A stretch of 64,000 nucleotides of DNA from an uncultured Bacillota bacterium (GTDB lineage: Bacteria; Bacillota; Clostridia; Christensenellales; UBA1242). A model generated the notes under the pieces. It had not been told where the DNA came from, searched no databases, and saw nothing but the letters and a program-made list of their open reading frames with translations. A program made the position numbers and the translations under genes. The stretch lies in NCBI GenBank assembly GCA_949292985.1, contig CASFBF010000011.1, forward strand, positions 207,649 to 271,648, written 5' to 3'. Below, one piece after another: positions 15,908 through 24,130 of the stretch (the first letter of the stretch is position 1; every line of letters begins with the position of its first letter).

Positions 15908-18900
15908 TTAAACTTTTTTAATCCCAAAGTTGAGGTTTGCGGCATTAAATTTAAATGCTCCCTCACCAAAATCAAGTTCATCACAAAGTGTGCCCGATTT
16001 AATCAAATCAGCATGTTTTTTCATAATTTTCTTCACATCTTCATCACCGTTTATGGTAATTACAATGTGATCGGTAACTTCCAGTCCTATATCTTTTCTT
16101 GTTTGTTGAACCTGTGAAATAAAATCTCTTACAAGTCCTTTTTCTTTAAGTTCTTCGGTTAAAGCGACATCTAAAACAACCGTAACATCGCCATTGCTTT
16201 CACTAACAAATCCTTCTTTATTTCTAACTGAAATAAGCACATCTTCCAAGGTTAATATCATGTCGCCAATGTAAAGATTATCACCTTTTCTAAGTTTGGC
16301 AACATCGCTGTTTGCATCACATTCAGCAAAATATTGCCTTATTTCATTCAATCTTTTGCCATATTTTGGTCCAAGGGTTTTAAGTTGAGGTTTCAACTCA
16401 AAATTCACATAAGTGTTTGCATCATGGCTGAAAGAAACTTCTTCAACATTCAACTCGTCTTGAATTAAATTTTGAAGTTCTTTGTCCAAACTAATTTTCT
16501 CTGCGGAACAAACAATAACTTTGGCAAGAGGTTGGCGATTCTTAATTAAACTCGCCGCCCTGCACGCTCTACCCAAAATGACAATATCAAGCACTTTTTC
16601 CATGCCACGATTAAGTTTTTTATCAATAAGCGCCTCGTCTTTTTGAGGATATGCACAGAAGTGCACACTTTCAGGTGCGTTTTTATCAACACTTCTCACC
16701 AAATTTTGATAAATGCTTTCAGAGATGAATGGAACAAAAGGCGCAATAAGTTTGCAAAGAGAAGCAAGCACTTCATACAAAGTTTTGAATGCTGCGTTTT
16801 TATCGTCTGCCATACCATTCTGCCAGAATCTTTCACGACTGCGTCTTATATACCAATTTGAAAGTTCGTCAACAAAATTGGTGATTGCCCTGGTTGCAGA
16901 TTGTAATTCATATTTTTCAAGTTTTTCGTTTACTTCTTCAACCAAAGCATTATATTTTGAAAGCAACCATCTATCAAGCAAACTAAGTTTGCAATCAGCA
17001 AGGTTAATTTTTGTTGGGTCAAAATTGTCTATATCTGCATAAAGCACATAAAAAGCATAAACATTCCAAAGAGTGCCCATAAATTTGCGTTGAAGTTCTA
17101 TTAAATTATCTTCATTAAACGACAAACCTTGTCCTGGTGAGCAAGAATAGAAGAAATACCATCTAAGTCCGTCTGCGCCCTCTTTGTCTAAAATAGACCA
17201 AGGGTCAATTCCGTTTCCAAGATGTTTTGACATTTTTATTCCAAACCTATCATTAACAAGCCCAATTGCCTCGCATGTTTTGTAAGGGCTTTTGCCGAGC
17301 ACGGCACTATTTACCGCCTGCAAAGTATAGAACCAACCCCTTGTTTGATCAATGCCCTCCGCAATAAAATCGGCTGGGAAGGTTTTTTCAAACAACTGTT
17401 TGTTTTCAAAAGGATAATGATATTGCGCAAAAGGCATAGAACCAGAATCAAACCAACAATCCATAACTTCTGGTGTTCTGGTCATAGTTTTTCCACATTC
17501 TGGGCATGGGAATGTAATTTTATCAAGAGTAGGTTTATGCAGGTCAAGTTCTCCTGTTACTCCTGAAAGTTTTCTTAATTCTTCAACGCTTCCAACAACA
17601 TGCTTGTGGCCATTTTCACATGTCCAGAAAGGAAGCGGAGTTCCCCAATATCTTGTTCTTGAAATTCCCCAATCAATATTGTTTTCAAGGAAATTACCCA
17701 TTCTGCCTTGTTTAATTGTTTCTGGCAACCAATTTACAGAATTGTTGTTTTTAACAAGCAAATCTTTAATTGCTGTTGTTTTTACAAACCACGCATTTTT
17801 TGCGTAATACAAAAGCGGAGTTCCACATCTCCAACAATGTGGATAAGCGTGTTCGATAAGTTTAACTTTGAAAAGTTTTCCTTCGCTTTTAAGTTTATCT
17901 ATAATTGGTTTGTCGGCATCTTTTACAAACATGCCTGCAAAATCAGTTTCTTTACTCATTTTGCCGTCTTCATCAACAAGTTGAACAAAGTCGATATTAT
18001 ATTTTTTACCTACTTGATAGTCTTCCTCACCAAAAGCAGGAGCAATATGAACAATTCCTGTTCCGTCTTCTGTTGTAACATAATTATCAACTGTTACAAA
18101 ATAAGCGTTTTTAACTTGCTTTTCAACATAGTCAAACAGCGGGATATATTTATGTCCTTCAAACTCACTGCCCTTTTTCTCGTAAACAATTTTATATGTT
18201 CCCTCTTCAAAAAGAGTTGAAATCAGGCTTTTAAGCATTATATAATTTTCTTCGCCAACATTGATTTTTGCGTATGTTTCATTTGGATTCATGCAGAGCG
18301 CAACATTTGATGGCAATGTCCATGGAGTTGTTGTCCAAACAAGGAAGTAAGTTTTGTCTTCCTGTTTACTTTGCATTTTAACAAAAACAGAGTTTTCTTT
18401 TAAAATCTTGTAATTATCCCCATTTTCAACTTCCATTTTAGAAAGGCTTGTTCCACACCTTGGGCAGAAAGGAACAATTTTATGACCTAAATATATTAAG
18501 CCTTTTTTATCCATTTCTTTAAGTGCCCAAAAAACAGACTCGATATATTTATTGTCATATGTGATATAAGGGTCAGACATATCAATCCAATAACCAAGCC
18601 TATCTGTAATTTTTTCCCACAATCCTTTATATTTCCAAACAGATTGTTTGCAAAGTTCTATAAACTTTTCAACCCCAAATTTTTCAATATCCTGTTTACC
18701 GTTAAGCCCAAGATTTTTTTCTACTTCAACCTCAACAGGCAATCCGTGTGTATCCCAGCCCGCCTTTCTAGGCACAAAAAAGCCTTTCATGCTTTTAAAG
18801 CGTGGAAAAACATCCTTAATTGCTCTTGTAAGTGGGTGCCCCATGTGTGGCATACCATTTGCAGTTGGTGGTCCTTCATAAAAAGAAAAAACTTTGCCTG

Positions 18901-19012
18901 AATTTTCATTCAAGTGAAGTCCTTTTTCGATAATCCCATTCTTCTTCCAAAAATCTAAAATTTCGGTTTCATTTTTAACAAAATCAAGTTTTGTATCAAC
19001 TTTTTTATACAT
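15908..19012 (-). CDS. ileS: Isoleucyl-tRNA synthetase
   Basis: 1034 aa from the ATG at 19010-19012, which has GGAGGAG upstream; the frame is open further into the T-box and must not be extended. Class I signatures: HMGH at residues 56-59 (HIGH) and KMSKH at 593-597 (KMSKS). The editing domain (CP1) contains WTTTPWTLPSN and GTGIVHIAPAFGEEDY. The length and the two Cys pairs inside the body (CPRCG, CWRCG, CPECG) fit the mupirocin-insensitive eukaryote-like IleS2 form with DUF5915 at the C-terminus; this subclass call is from the general pattern. First gene of an operon with two rRNA-modifying enzymes and pepF. Confidence 0.96.
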   Translation of the reverse strand: MYKKVDTKLDFVKNETEILDFWKKNGIIEKGLHLNENSGKVFSFYEGPPTANGMPHMGHPLTRAIKDVFPRFKSMKGFFVPRKAGWDTHGLPVEVEVEKNLGLNGKQDIEKFGVEKFIELCKQSVWKYKGLWEKITDRLGYWIDMSDPYITYDNKYIESVFWALKEMDKKGLIYLGHKIVPFCPRCGTSLSKMEVENGDNYKILKENSVFVKMQSKQEDKTYFLVWTTTPWTLPSNVALCMNPNETYAKINVGEENYIMLKSLISTLFEEGTYKIVYEKKGSEFEGHKYIPLFDYVEKQVKNAYFVTVDNYVTTEDGTGIVHIAPAFGEEDYQVGKKYNIDFVQLVDEDGKMSKETDFAGMFVKDADKPIIDKLKSEGKLFKVKLIEHAYPHCWRCGTPLLYYAKNAWFVKTTAIKDLLVKNNNSVNWLPETIKQGRMGNFLENNIDWGISRTRYWGTPLPFWTCENGHKHVVGSVEELRKLSGVTGELDLHKPTLDKITFPCPECGKTMTRTPEVMDCWFDSGSMPFAQYHYPFENKQLFEKTFPADFIAEGIDQTRGWFYTLQAVNSAVLGKSPYKTCEAIGLVNDRFGIKMSKHLGNGIDPWSILDKEGADGLRWYFFYSCSPGQGLSFNEDNLIELQRKFMGTLWNVYAFYVLYADIDNFDPTKINLADCKLSLLDRWLLSKYNALVEEVNEKLEKYELQSATRAITNFVDELSNWYIRRSRERFWQNGMADDKNAAFKTLYEVLASLCKLIAPFVPFISESIYQNLVRSVDKNAPESVHFCAYPQKDEALIDKKLNRGMEKVLDIVILGRACRAASLIKNRQPLAKVIVCSAEKISLDKELQNLIQDELNVEEVSFSHDANTYVNFELKPQLKTLGPKYGKRLNEIRQYFAECDANSDVAKLRKGDNLYIGDMILTLEDVLISVRNKEGFVSESNGDVTVVLDVALTEELKEKGLVRDFISQVQQTRKDIGLEVTDHIVITINGDEDVKKIMKKHADLIKSGTLCDELDFGEGAFKFNAANLNFGIKKV

Positions 19013-19057
19013 TTTTCTCCTCCAAAAGTTAAATTTTAGCGAATAGAGATTTTTAAC

Positions 19058-19245
19058 AAAAAACCTCGGCACTTGCAAGACCCCGCCGAGGTTAAACCAC
19101 TTGTAAATGCCTGTATGCTATCACATACTCCTTCTATAACGGGAAGTCCCGGCAAAACTTACATAATTTCAGTCCGCAACTCCGAAAGTGATAATTCATC
19201 TGTTCTTTTATTGCCTCGCACCATACGGCAACTCTCTGAAAAAGA
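19058..19245 (-). promoter_or_regulatory. Isoleucine T-box riboswitch with terminator, upstream of ileS
   Basis: Minus-strand leader. Stem I carries GGAGTTGCGGACTGAA (19167-19182) and AGAGAG near 19233-19238; the specifier codon reads ATC (19190-19192, in GAATTATCACTT), matching isoleucine. The antiterminator/T-box segment AAGTGGTTTAACC (19091-19103) offers TGGT to pair with uncharged tRNA ACCA, although it departs from the usual GGGTGGTACCGCG. The competing terminator is CCTCGGC (19085-19091) with GCCGAGG (19064-19070) and a T run. Uncharged tRNA-Ile should allow read-through into the ileS operon. Confidence 0.88.
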
Positions 19246-19322
19246 TTACAAATAAATGTTGTCTTTCATCATCGTTTTTATATAACCATATTAAGTTTAT
19301 CATTATGTTAAAATTTTGTCAA

Positions 19323-20042
19323 CTAAAAGTTATCAAGAACCTTATTCATTTCGATAGCATCTGCACCAGTAACTATGCCAAGAGGCAATTCATTAGGTTC
19401 TCCGTTTTTAGTAAGCAAGATTGCAAGAAGTTTTGGGTTGGAATGAAATTTATTCAGAGCATCTTCCACTGTTAAATCAACTTTGCAAACTTCATAATAA
19501 TTGGAGTCTTTAATTTTAGTTAACATGTCTTCAATTTGGGCATTCTCTAAAAATGTTTTTGCTTTTCCACCTGACAATAAAAACAAACCAAAAGAATTTA
19601 ATATTTTTTGACCATTTGCTATTCCAATTAATTGTTTTTCCTTATAAACTGGAATATTTGAATAATTTGACGAAGCAATCAATTTAATAACTTCTTCCAT
19701 TGAAGCGTGCGCCTCTGTTGAAAGCACATCTCTTCTGCAAACATCAATAGCCTTTGGTGGTGTGTTAATCAATCTTTCAATTTTTTCTATATGCTCCACT
19801 ACTTGCTCATGTGGCTCTGCGATAATATAAGGCTTATTCCCTTGATGAACGATTGCATTTCTAAGCCTTCCATAATCAATTAAATCATCTTCATATTTTC
19901 TTACTACATAGTTTAAACTTACGCATCTTCTAATCAAATCTGAAAAGCCCATACTTCTGTTAAGCCCATACCTTGCGCGCAATGAATAATCAATATTATT
20001 AAACGCATCTAAAAATCTTTCTGCTTTTGTTTTTTCAGCCAT
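19323..20042 (-). CDS. CBS-domain protein with N-terminal helical domain
   Basis: 239 aa from the ATG at 20040-20042 (AGGAG seven bases upstream; a frame extension adds eight residues without a site). Residues 1-95 are a helical domain (SLNYVVRKYEDDLIDYGRLRNAIVHQG) resembling HEPN/RiboL-PSP-like helices; residues about 110-239 hold a pair of CBS motifs (MEEVIKLIASSNYSNIPVYKEKQLIGIANGQKI and VEDALNKFHSNPKLLAILL). CBS pairs sense adenine nucleotides. The RNxxxH-like RLRNAIVHQ is reminiscent of HEPN ribonucleases (RxxxxH), so an RNase switched by nucleotide is possible but unproven. Monocistronic, divergent from the SRP RNA. Confidence 0.7.
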   Translation of the reverse strand: MAEKTKAERFLDAFNNIDYSLRARYGLNRSMGFSDLIRRCVSLNYVVRKYEDDLIDYGRLRNAIVHQGNKPYIIAEPHEQVVEHIEKIERLINTPPKAIDVCRRDVLSTEAHASMEEVIKLIASSNYSNIPVYKEKQLIGIANGQKILNSFGLFLLSGGKAKTFLENAQIEDMLTKIKDSNYYEVCKVDLTVEDALNKFHSNPKLLAILLTKNGEPNELPLGIVTGADAIEMNKVLDNF

Positions 20043-20109
20043 TTTATTCTCCTGTTTTAAAGTCAATTATAGTATAAAACAAATTACGCAAAATAAAAAA
20101 TGATTTTCC

Positions 20110-20138
20110 TTGATTTTTTTAACCTTTTAGTTTATAAT
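20110..20138 (+). promoter_or_regulatory. Strong sigma-A promoter of SRP RNA
   Basis: TTGATT (20110-20115), 17 bp, TATAAT (20133-20138). The predicted start is near 20145, at the first base pairs of the SRP RNA. Confidence 0.85.
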
Positions 20139-20143
20139 AATTG

Positions 20144-20416
20144 AACCGGGCTAGATGGGGAGTTAGCGGTGCCCTGTAACCTGCAACCCGCTATAGCAGG
20201 ATTGAACATTTGCCTCGGCATTGATAGGTCAAATATGTGCAGGCTTATTTTGGCGATGAAATCAAGGTCTTATGCAACGGTTGCTCCTGAACCATGTCAG
20301 GCCCTGACGGGAGCATCATTAAGGGAATACAACTGTGTGCCATAAGGAAGCTTTGGTGGAGTTAAAATAGTTTGAGGCAGTTGGTCTAACAATGACAAAG
20401 CATTCGCCCGGTTATC
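20144..20416 (+). ncRNA. ffs: Signal recognition particle RNA, large Gram-positive type
   Basis: About 270 nt closed by ACCGGGC near the 5' end and GCCCGGT near the 3' end. The conserved domain IV is GAACCATGTCAGGCCCTGAC followed by GGGAGCATCATTAAGG, compared with the usual GTCAGGTCCTGACGGAAGCAGC: the T/A pair in the stem has become C/G, a covariation that keeps the helix. The length and Alu-like 5' region (GGGGAGTTAGCGGTGCCCTGTAACC) are typical of Firmicutes. It binds Ffh, encoded at 34334-35641, to target nascent membrane proteins. Confidence 0.93.
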
Positions 20417-20419
20417 TTA

Positions 20420-20447
20420 AAAGCAAGTTAAAAGACTTGCTTTTTTG
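20420..20447 (+). terminator. Rho-independent terminator of SRP RNA
   Basis: AAGCAAG and CTTGCTT flank a short loop, followed by TTTTTT. Confidence 0.85.
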
Positions 20448-20472
20448 TTATTATTCTGTTTTTTTTATCTAG

Positions 20473-20564
20473 GGTCAAGAAGCCATGCCCTTTCGGGCAT
20501 GATTTTTATTTGCATGAATGCAAATAAAAAGGCAAGACTTTATTAAGTCTTGCGCTTCTTGACC
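20473..20564. repeat. Cloverleaf element A: outer stem closing three perfect hairpins
   Basis: Outer stem GGTCAAGAAGC (20473-20483) with GCTTCTTGACC (20554-20564), 11 bp without mismatch. Inside are three hairpins: CATGCCC/GGGCATG (20484-20501, 7 bp), TTTTTATTTGCAT with its complement (20503-20530, 13 bp) and GCAAGACTT/AAGTCTTGC (20532-20553, 9 bp). Unpaired junction bases: none, one, one, none. It lies between the SRP RNA terminator and the stop of the small membrane gene at 20577. It has no tRNA features (no TTC arm, no CCA, no anticodon loop). Its twin is at 39705-39798. Confidence 0.85.
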
Positions 20565-20576
20565 GGAGAGTTTTAT

Positions 20577-20747
20577 TTAAGCTTTTTTCTGTGCTTTTTT
20601 AACTTTGTTTGTGGCCTTTTCAACTTCTTTCATAACTGCCTTTTCACTTTTATCAACCATCTGTTTAGCAGAAGTTGAATATTTATATAAAAGTGCGCCA
20701 GTTACAAGCCCCATACTAAAACCTAAAAGCATCATAACATCTTTCAT
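20577..20747 (-). CDS. Small YtxH-like membrane protein
   Basis: 56 aa. It starts MKDVMMLLGFSMGLVTGALL, one membrane helix with Gly spacing, followed by a Lys/Ala/Glu-rich amphipathic tail (EKAVMKEVEKATNKVKKAQ). This is the layout of YtxH/gas-vesicle-like small anchors in Firmicutes. The ATG at 20745-20747 has GGAGGG eight bases upstream. Function unknown. Element A lies just downstream and may act as its 3' end. Confidence 0.75.
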   Translation of the reverse strand: MKDVMMLLGFSMGLVTGALLYKYSTSAKQMVDKSEKAVMKEVEKATNKVKKAQKKA

Positions 20748-20812
20748 ATTTCCCTCCTCGGAAAATATTTTGTGAAGAGTGCGAAAAATTATACTTTAAC
20801 AATGTTAAAGAA

Positions 20813-20840
20813 TATAAAAAATCACCTAAAAGGTGATTTA
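20813..20840 (-). terminator. Terminator of the iscS-iscU operon
   Basis: Minus strand: AAATCACC, loop TTTTA, GGTGATTT, then T-rich sequence. Confidence 0.8.
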
Positions 20841-20843
20841 ATT

Positions 20844-21245
20844 TTATTGTTCATCTAATTTTGCTTTTTTCTCTAATTTTTCAAGGCGTTTGTAATAATC
20901 TTGAATTGCGTCTTTAATTCCATCAACAGCCAAGGAAGCACAATAAACTTTGTTTGTAGGAAGGTCTTCTAAAACTTCCATAATATCAGCACTGGTCAAA
21001 TTTTGCGCCTCTTGCAAATTCATATCTTTAACTAAATCGCAAGCAACATCGGCAGCAGCGATTGCAGCACAACAACCAAAAACTTTAAATCTAGCATCTG
21101 TAATTACTTCATCTTCAATAAGAAGATAAAATTTCATTATATCTCCACAGCCAACTTCGCCAACTTTTCCAGTACCATTTGCGCCTTTCATTCCGCCAGC
21201 ATTGCTTGGATTTTGAAAAATGGAAAGAACTTTTTTGTTATACAT
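20844..21245 (-). CDS. iscU: Iron-sulfur cluster scaffold, IscU/NifU-N type
   Basis: 133 aa. Scaffold on which sulfur from the cysteine desulfurase and iron are assembled. The first ligand is in VGCGDIMKF, the second in FKVFGCCAAIAAADVA and the third in KVYCASLAVDGIKDAI. The Asp after the first Cys (GCGD) is the residue that modulates cluster release. The second site has two adjacent Cys where GCG/GCGS is more usual. It begins 3 bp after the desulfurase gene, the standard clostridial nifS-nifU pair; no IscR regulator is nearby. Confidence 0.92.
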   Translation of the reverse strand: MYNKKVLSIFQNPSNAGGMKGANGTGKVGEVGCGDIMKFYLLIEDEVITDARFKVFGCCAAIAAADVACDLVKDMNLQEAQNLTSADIMEVLEDLPTNKVYCASLAVDGIKDAIQDYYKRLEKLEKKAKLDEQ

Positions 21246-21247
21246 TT

Positions 21248-22423
21248 TTATCTCCTCCCTGCCTTAGTAATTGGTGAAATAGCCCTTAATTTTTTAACAG
21301 CATTTGTCAAAACTTCAAGTGCATAATCAATGTCTGCCTTAGAAGTATTTTTACCGAATGAAAATCTGATTGTGCCTTGTGCAAGTTCGTCTTCAATGCC
21401 CATAGCCTTTAAAACATGTGAAGGCAAAAGTGAGTTTGATGTGCATGCAGATGCAGTTGACACAGCAACACCGTCAAGGTCTAAAAGCATTAAAAGGCTT
21501 TCTCCCTCAATCATTTCAAACGAAACACTAACCGTTCCTTGAATTTTTTGATGTGGATGTCCATTTATATGAATATATTCAACATTTTCTCTAAGTTTAG
21601 AAAGGAAATATTCTCTTATTGAACGCAATTTTTGTTGATTGATAACCAAATCTCTAACAGCAATTTCTGCTGCTTTACCAAATCCGGCAATGCCTGGAAC
21701 ATTTAATGTTCCCCCACGCTTACCTCTTTCTTGGCTTCCGCCATCAAAAAGGTTTTCAATTCTAACGCCGTTTTTAACATATAAAGCACCCACGCCTTTT
21801 GGTCCATAAATTTTATGCGCTGAAATGCTGAGTGCATCAATTTCCATATCTTGAACATCTAGTCTAAGTGCGCCAAGTGCTTGAACTGCATCGGTATGGA
21901 AAAGAATACCATTTTCGTGTGCAGTTTTTGCAATTGTTTTTATATTTTGAATTGTTCCAACTTCATTGTTTACGGCCATAATTGAAATTAGGATTGTATC
22001 TTTTCTAATTGCACGCAACAATTCTGTTATGCTTACAACTCCAGTGCTGTCTACTGGAAGATAAGTAACTGTAAAACCTTCTTTTTCAAGAGCAGCACAC
22101 GCATCTAAAACTGCATGATGTTCAATAGCAGATGTAATTATATGTTTGCCCTTGTTTGCGTTTGCATGAGCCAAACCTTTAATAGCCCAGTTATCGGCCT
22201 CTGTTCCACCTGATGTAAAATAAATTTCGTTTGCGCTTTTTGCATTTATTGCGGCGGCAATTCTATCTCTTGCCCTATCAACAATTGCAGCGGCATCTCT
22301 ACCAAAGCCATGAATGGAATTTGCATTGCCATAAATAGCATTAAAGCATGGCATCATTTCATTTAAAACTTCACTGGAAACATATGTTGTTGCTGCATTA
22401 TCCAAATAAACTTTTCTGCTCAC
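21248..22423 (-). CDS. iscS: Cysteine desulfurase, IscS/NifS type
   Basis: 391 aa from a GTG at 22421-22423 (VSRKVYLDNAATT), which has AGGAG seven bases upstream; the longer frame would start before the promoter element spacing allows. PLP enzyme turning cysteine to alanine and a persulfide. PLP Lys in SISAHKIYGPKGVG; His stacking residue in SAIEHHAVLDA; the mobile catalytic Cys in STASACTSNS. Supplies sulfur to the scaffold encoded next. It has its own promoter, and trxA-operon transcripts end just before it. Confidence 0.95.
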   Translation of the reverse strand: MSRKVYLDNAATTYVSSEVLNEMMPCFNAIYGNANSIHGFGRDAAAIVDRARDRIAAAINAKSANEIYFTSGGTEADNWAIKGLAHANANKGKHIITSAIEHHAVLDACAALEKEGFTVTYLPVDSTGVVSITELLRAIRKDTILISIMAVNNEVGTIQNIKTIAKTAHENGILFHTDAVQALGALRLDVQDMEIDALSISAHKIYGPKGVGALYVKNGVRIENLFDGGSQERGKRGGTLNVPGIAGFGKAAEIAVRDLVINQQKLRSIREYFLSKLRENVEYIHINGHPHQKIQGTVSVSFEMIEGESLLMLLDLDGVAVSTASACTSNSLLPSHVLKAMGIEDELAQGTIRFSFGKNTSKADIDYALEVLTNAVKKLRAISPITKAGRR

Positions 22424-22446
22424 AATTTTTCTCCTTTTATGCAATA

Positions 22447-22475
22447 ATTTTAGCACTTTATTGCCTTTAAGTCAA
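22447..22475 (-). promoter_or_regulatory. Promoter of iscS-iscU
   Basis: Minus strand: TTGACT (22470-22475), 17 bp, TAAAAT (22447-22452) with TG one base upstream (extended -10). Confidence 0.75.
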
Positions 22476-22493
22476 TATTAAAACTAAAAATAA

Positions 22494-22519
22494 AAGAAAA
22501 AAAGGGCTTTTGCCCTTAA
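22494..22519 (-). terminator. Terminator after trxA
   Basis: AAGGGC, loop AAAA, GCCCTT, then a run of T on the minus strand; ends the long yifB-to-trxA operon. Confidence 0.85.
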
Positions 22520-22825
22520 TTATTCGTATGATTTAACAAATTCAACAAAGTCGTCTGCCTGCATAAGCCCAACATGTTTGCCAGCCATCTCTCCATCTTT
22601 CATAACAACGATTGTTGGAATAGACATTATCCCGAATTTTCTTGCAAGGTTTGGATTTTCATCTACATCAATTTTAACTATTTTTATTTCAGGGTTAGTT
22701 TCTTCAACTTCTTCAAGTATTTGTCCCATCATTCTGCAAGGGCCGCACCATGTAGCAAAAAAGTCTACAACCGTAAGGCCTTTTTTAGTTTCATCTTCAA
22801 ATTGTGCTTCGTTAATATGTTTCAT
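22520..22825 (-). CDS. trxA: Thioredoxin
   Basis: 101 aa from the ATG at 22823-22825 (GGAGGG upstream). Cytoplasmic thiol-disulfide reductase. Active site WCGPC with Cys27 and Cys30; the cis-proline is in IMSIPTIVVMKDGE; buried Asp in VVDFFATWCGP. It starts 10 bp after hslU and shares the operon, an arrangement that may link protein quality control and redox repair, though this is inference. Confidence 0.95.
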   Translation of the reverse strand: MKHINEAQFEDETKKGLTVVDFFATWCGPCRMMGQILEEVEETNPEIKIVKIDVDENPNLARKFGIMSIPTIVVMKDGEMAGKHVGLMQADDFVEFVKSYE

Positions 22826-22835
22826 ATTTTCCCTC

Positions 22836-24128
22836 CTATAACACATATTTTTTCAAATCATATTTCTTTTTGGTGTCTTTAAATGCGTTTTGAACATAAT
22901 TTTTGTCAATCACCACATCAAGCATTGGATGCTCACCACTAGCATTGAAGGAAATGTCTTCCAACAACAGTTCCATAATAGTATGCAATCTTCTTGCACC
23001 AATATTCTCGCTGGACTCATTTTCAGCAGCAGCCATAACAGAAATTTCGTCTAGCGCATCATCGGTGAAAGTAAGATTGATGTTATCAACTTTTAAAAGT
23101 GAAGCATATTGAAGCGTAACAGCATTTTTAGGTTGAGAAAGAATACGCTTAAAATCTTTTTCAGTAAGGCTATCCAAATCAACTCTGATTGGGAATCTTC
23201 CTTGAAGTTCAGGAATCATATCTTCAATTTTTGAAACATGGAAAGCACCCGAAGCAATAAATAATATAAAGTCGGTTTTTATATTTCCATATTTTGTTGC
23301 AACTGTGCAACCTTCCACAATAGGAAGAATATCCCTTTGCACACCTTCTCTTGAAACATCTTGTGAATTATTATTTTTAACGCCGATAATTTTATCAATT
23401 TCATCAATAAAAATAATTCCCTCTTCTTCCGCACGCCTAATCGCTTCTGAGTTAACATTATCAAGGTCAATAAGTTTATCGCATTCGTCATTCATAAGTG
23501 CTTCTCTTGCGTTTTTAACAGGCATGCGCTTGTTTTTTCTTCTCTGAGGCAATAATCCATCAAACATAGAGCCGAGTGAAATTTCTGGTCCGCCTATTGC
23601 CATAATTGGTTTAGGTGCATCAACAACAGCGACTTCAATAATTTCATCTTCAAGTTTACCTTCTTGCAATTCTTTTTTAATTTCAGCCTTATCCTGAGAA
23701 AGCGTGCCGTCTCTTCTAGCAAGAGCAATGGCATCGATAAGTTTGTTTTCAACTATTGGTGCAACTTTGCTTTCCACTTCATGTTGTTTTTCGTCTTTAA
23801 CCATTCTAACAGAAACTTCCACAAGGTCTCTCACCATGCTTTCAACATCTCTGCCAACATATCCTACTTCGGTATATTTTGTGGCTTCAATTTTAATGAA
23901 TGGCGCTTTAACAAGTTTGGCAAGTCTTCTTGCAATTTCGGTTTTACCCACCCCAGTAGGTCCACGCATAATGATGTTTTTAGGAGTGATTTCCTCCCTA
24001 AGTTCTTTTGGAAGTTTGCTTCTTCTATATCTGTTTCTCAGGGCAATAGCCACAGCACGCTTGGCTTTGTTTTGACCAATAATGTATTTATCAAGTTCTT
24101 TAACAATTTGTTTTGGTGAATATTCCAT
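22836..24128 (-). CDS. hslU: ATP-dependent protease ATPase subunit HslU (ClpY)
   Basis: 430 aa. AAA+ unfoldase that feeds proteins into HslV. Walker A GPTGVGKT at residues 56-63, pore loop GYVGRD nearby, Walker B IIFIDEIDKI near residue 245, sensor II in GARRLHTIMELLLEDISF. The intermediate I-domain is present (KKELQEGKLEDEIIEVAV). It follows hslV by 2 bp, so the two subunits are made together. Confidence 0.97.
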   Translation of the reverse strand: MEYSPKQIVKELDKYIIGQNKAKRAVAIALRNRYRRSKLPKELREEITPKNIIMRGPTGVGKTEIARRLAKLVKAPFIKIEATKYTEVGYVGRDVESMVRDLVEVSVRMVKDEKQHEVESKVAPIVENKLIDAIALARRDGTLSQDKAEIKKELQEGKLEDEIIEVAVVDAPKPIMAIGGPEISLGSMFDGLLPQRRKNKRMPVKNAREALMNDECDKLIDLDNVNSEAIRRAEEEGIIFIDEIDKIIGVKNNNSQDVSREGVQRDILPIVEGCTVATKYGNIKTDFILFIASGAFHVSKIEDMIPELQGRFPIRVDLDSLTEKDFKRILSQPKNAVTLQYASLLKVDNINLTFTDDALDEISVMAAAENESSENIGARRLHTIMELLLEDISFNASGEHPMLDVVIDKNYVQNAFKDTKKKYDLKKYVL

Positions 24129-24130
24129 AA

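Noticed and set aside
17708-18220. 170-codon plus-strand frame inside ileS
   Set aside because: Shadow of ileS codon use on the other strand; Phe/Asn/Lys-rich text without a ribosome binding site or homology signs.
19013-19078. N-terminal extension of ileS by 22 codons
   Set aside because: It would translate the T-box terminator; the internal ATG at 19012 has a strong ribosome binding site and fits the family.
20473-20564. Element A as a tRNA or tRNA-like gene
   Set aside because: All stems lack tRNA loop signatures, the middle stem has 13 bp, and there is no CCA or T loop.
23664-24119. 151-codon plus-strand frame inside hslU
   Set aside because: Antisense shadow of a conserved gene; composition not protein-like.
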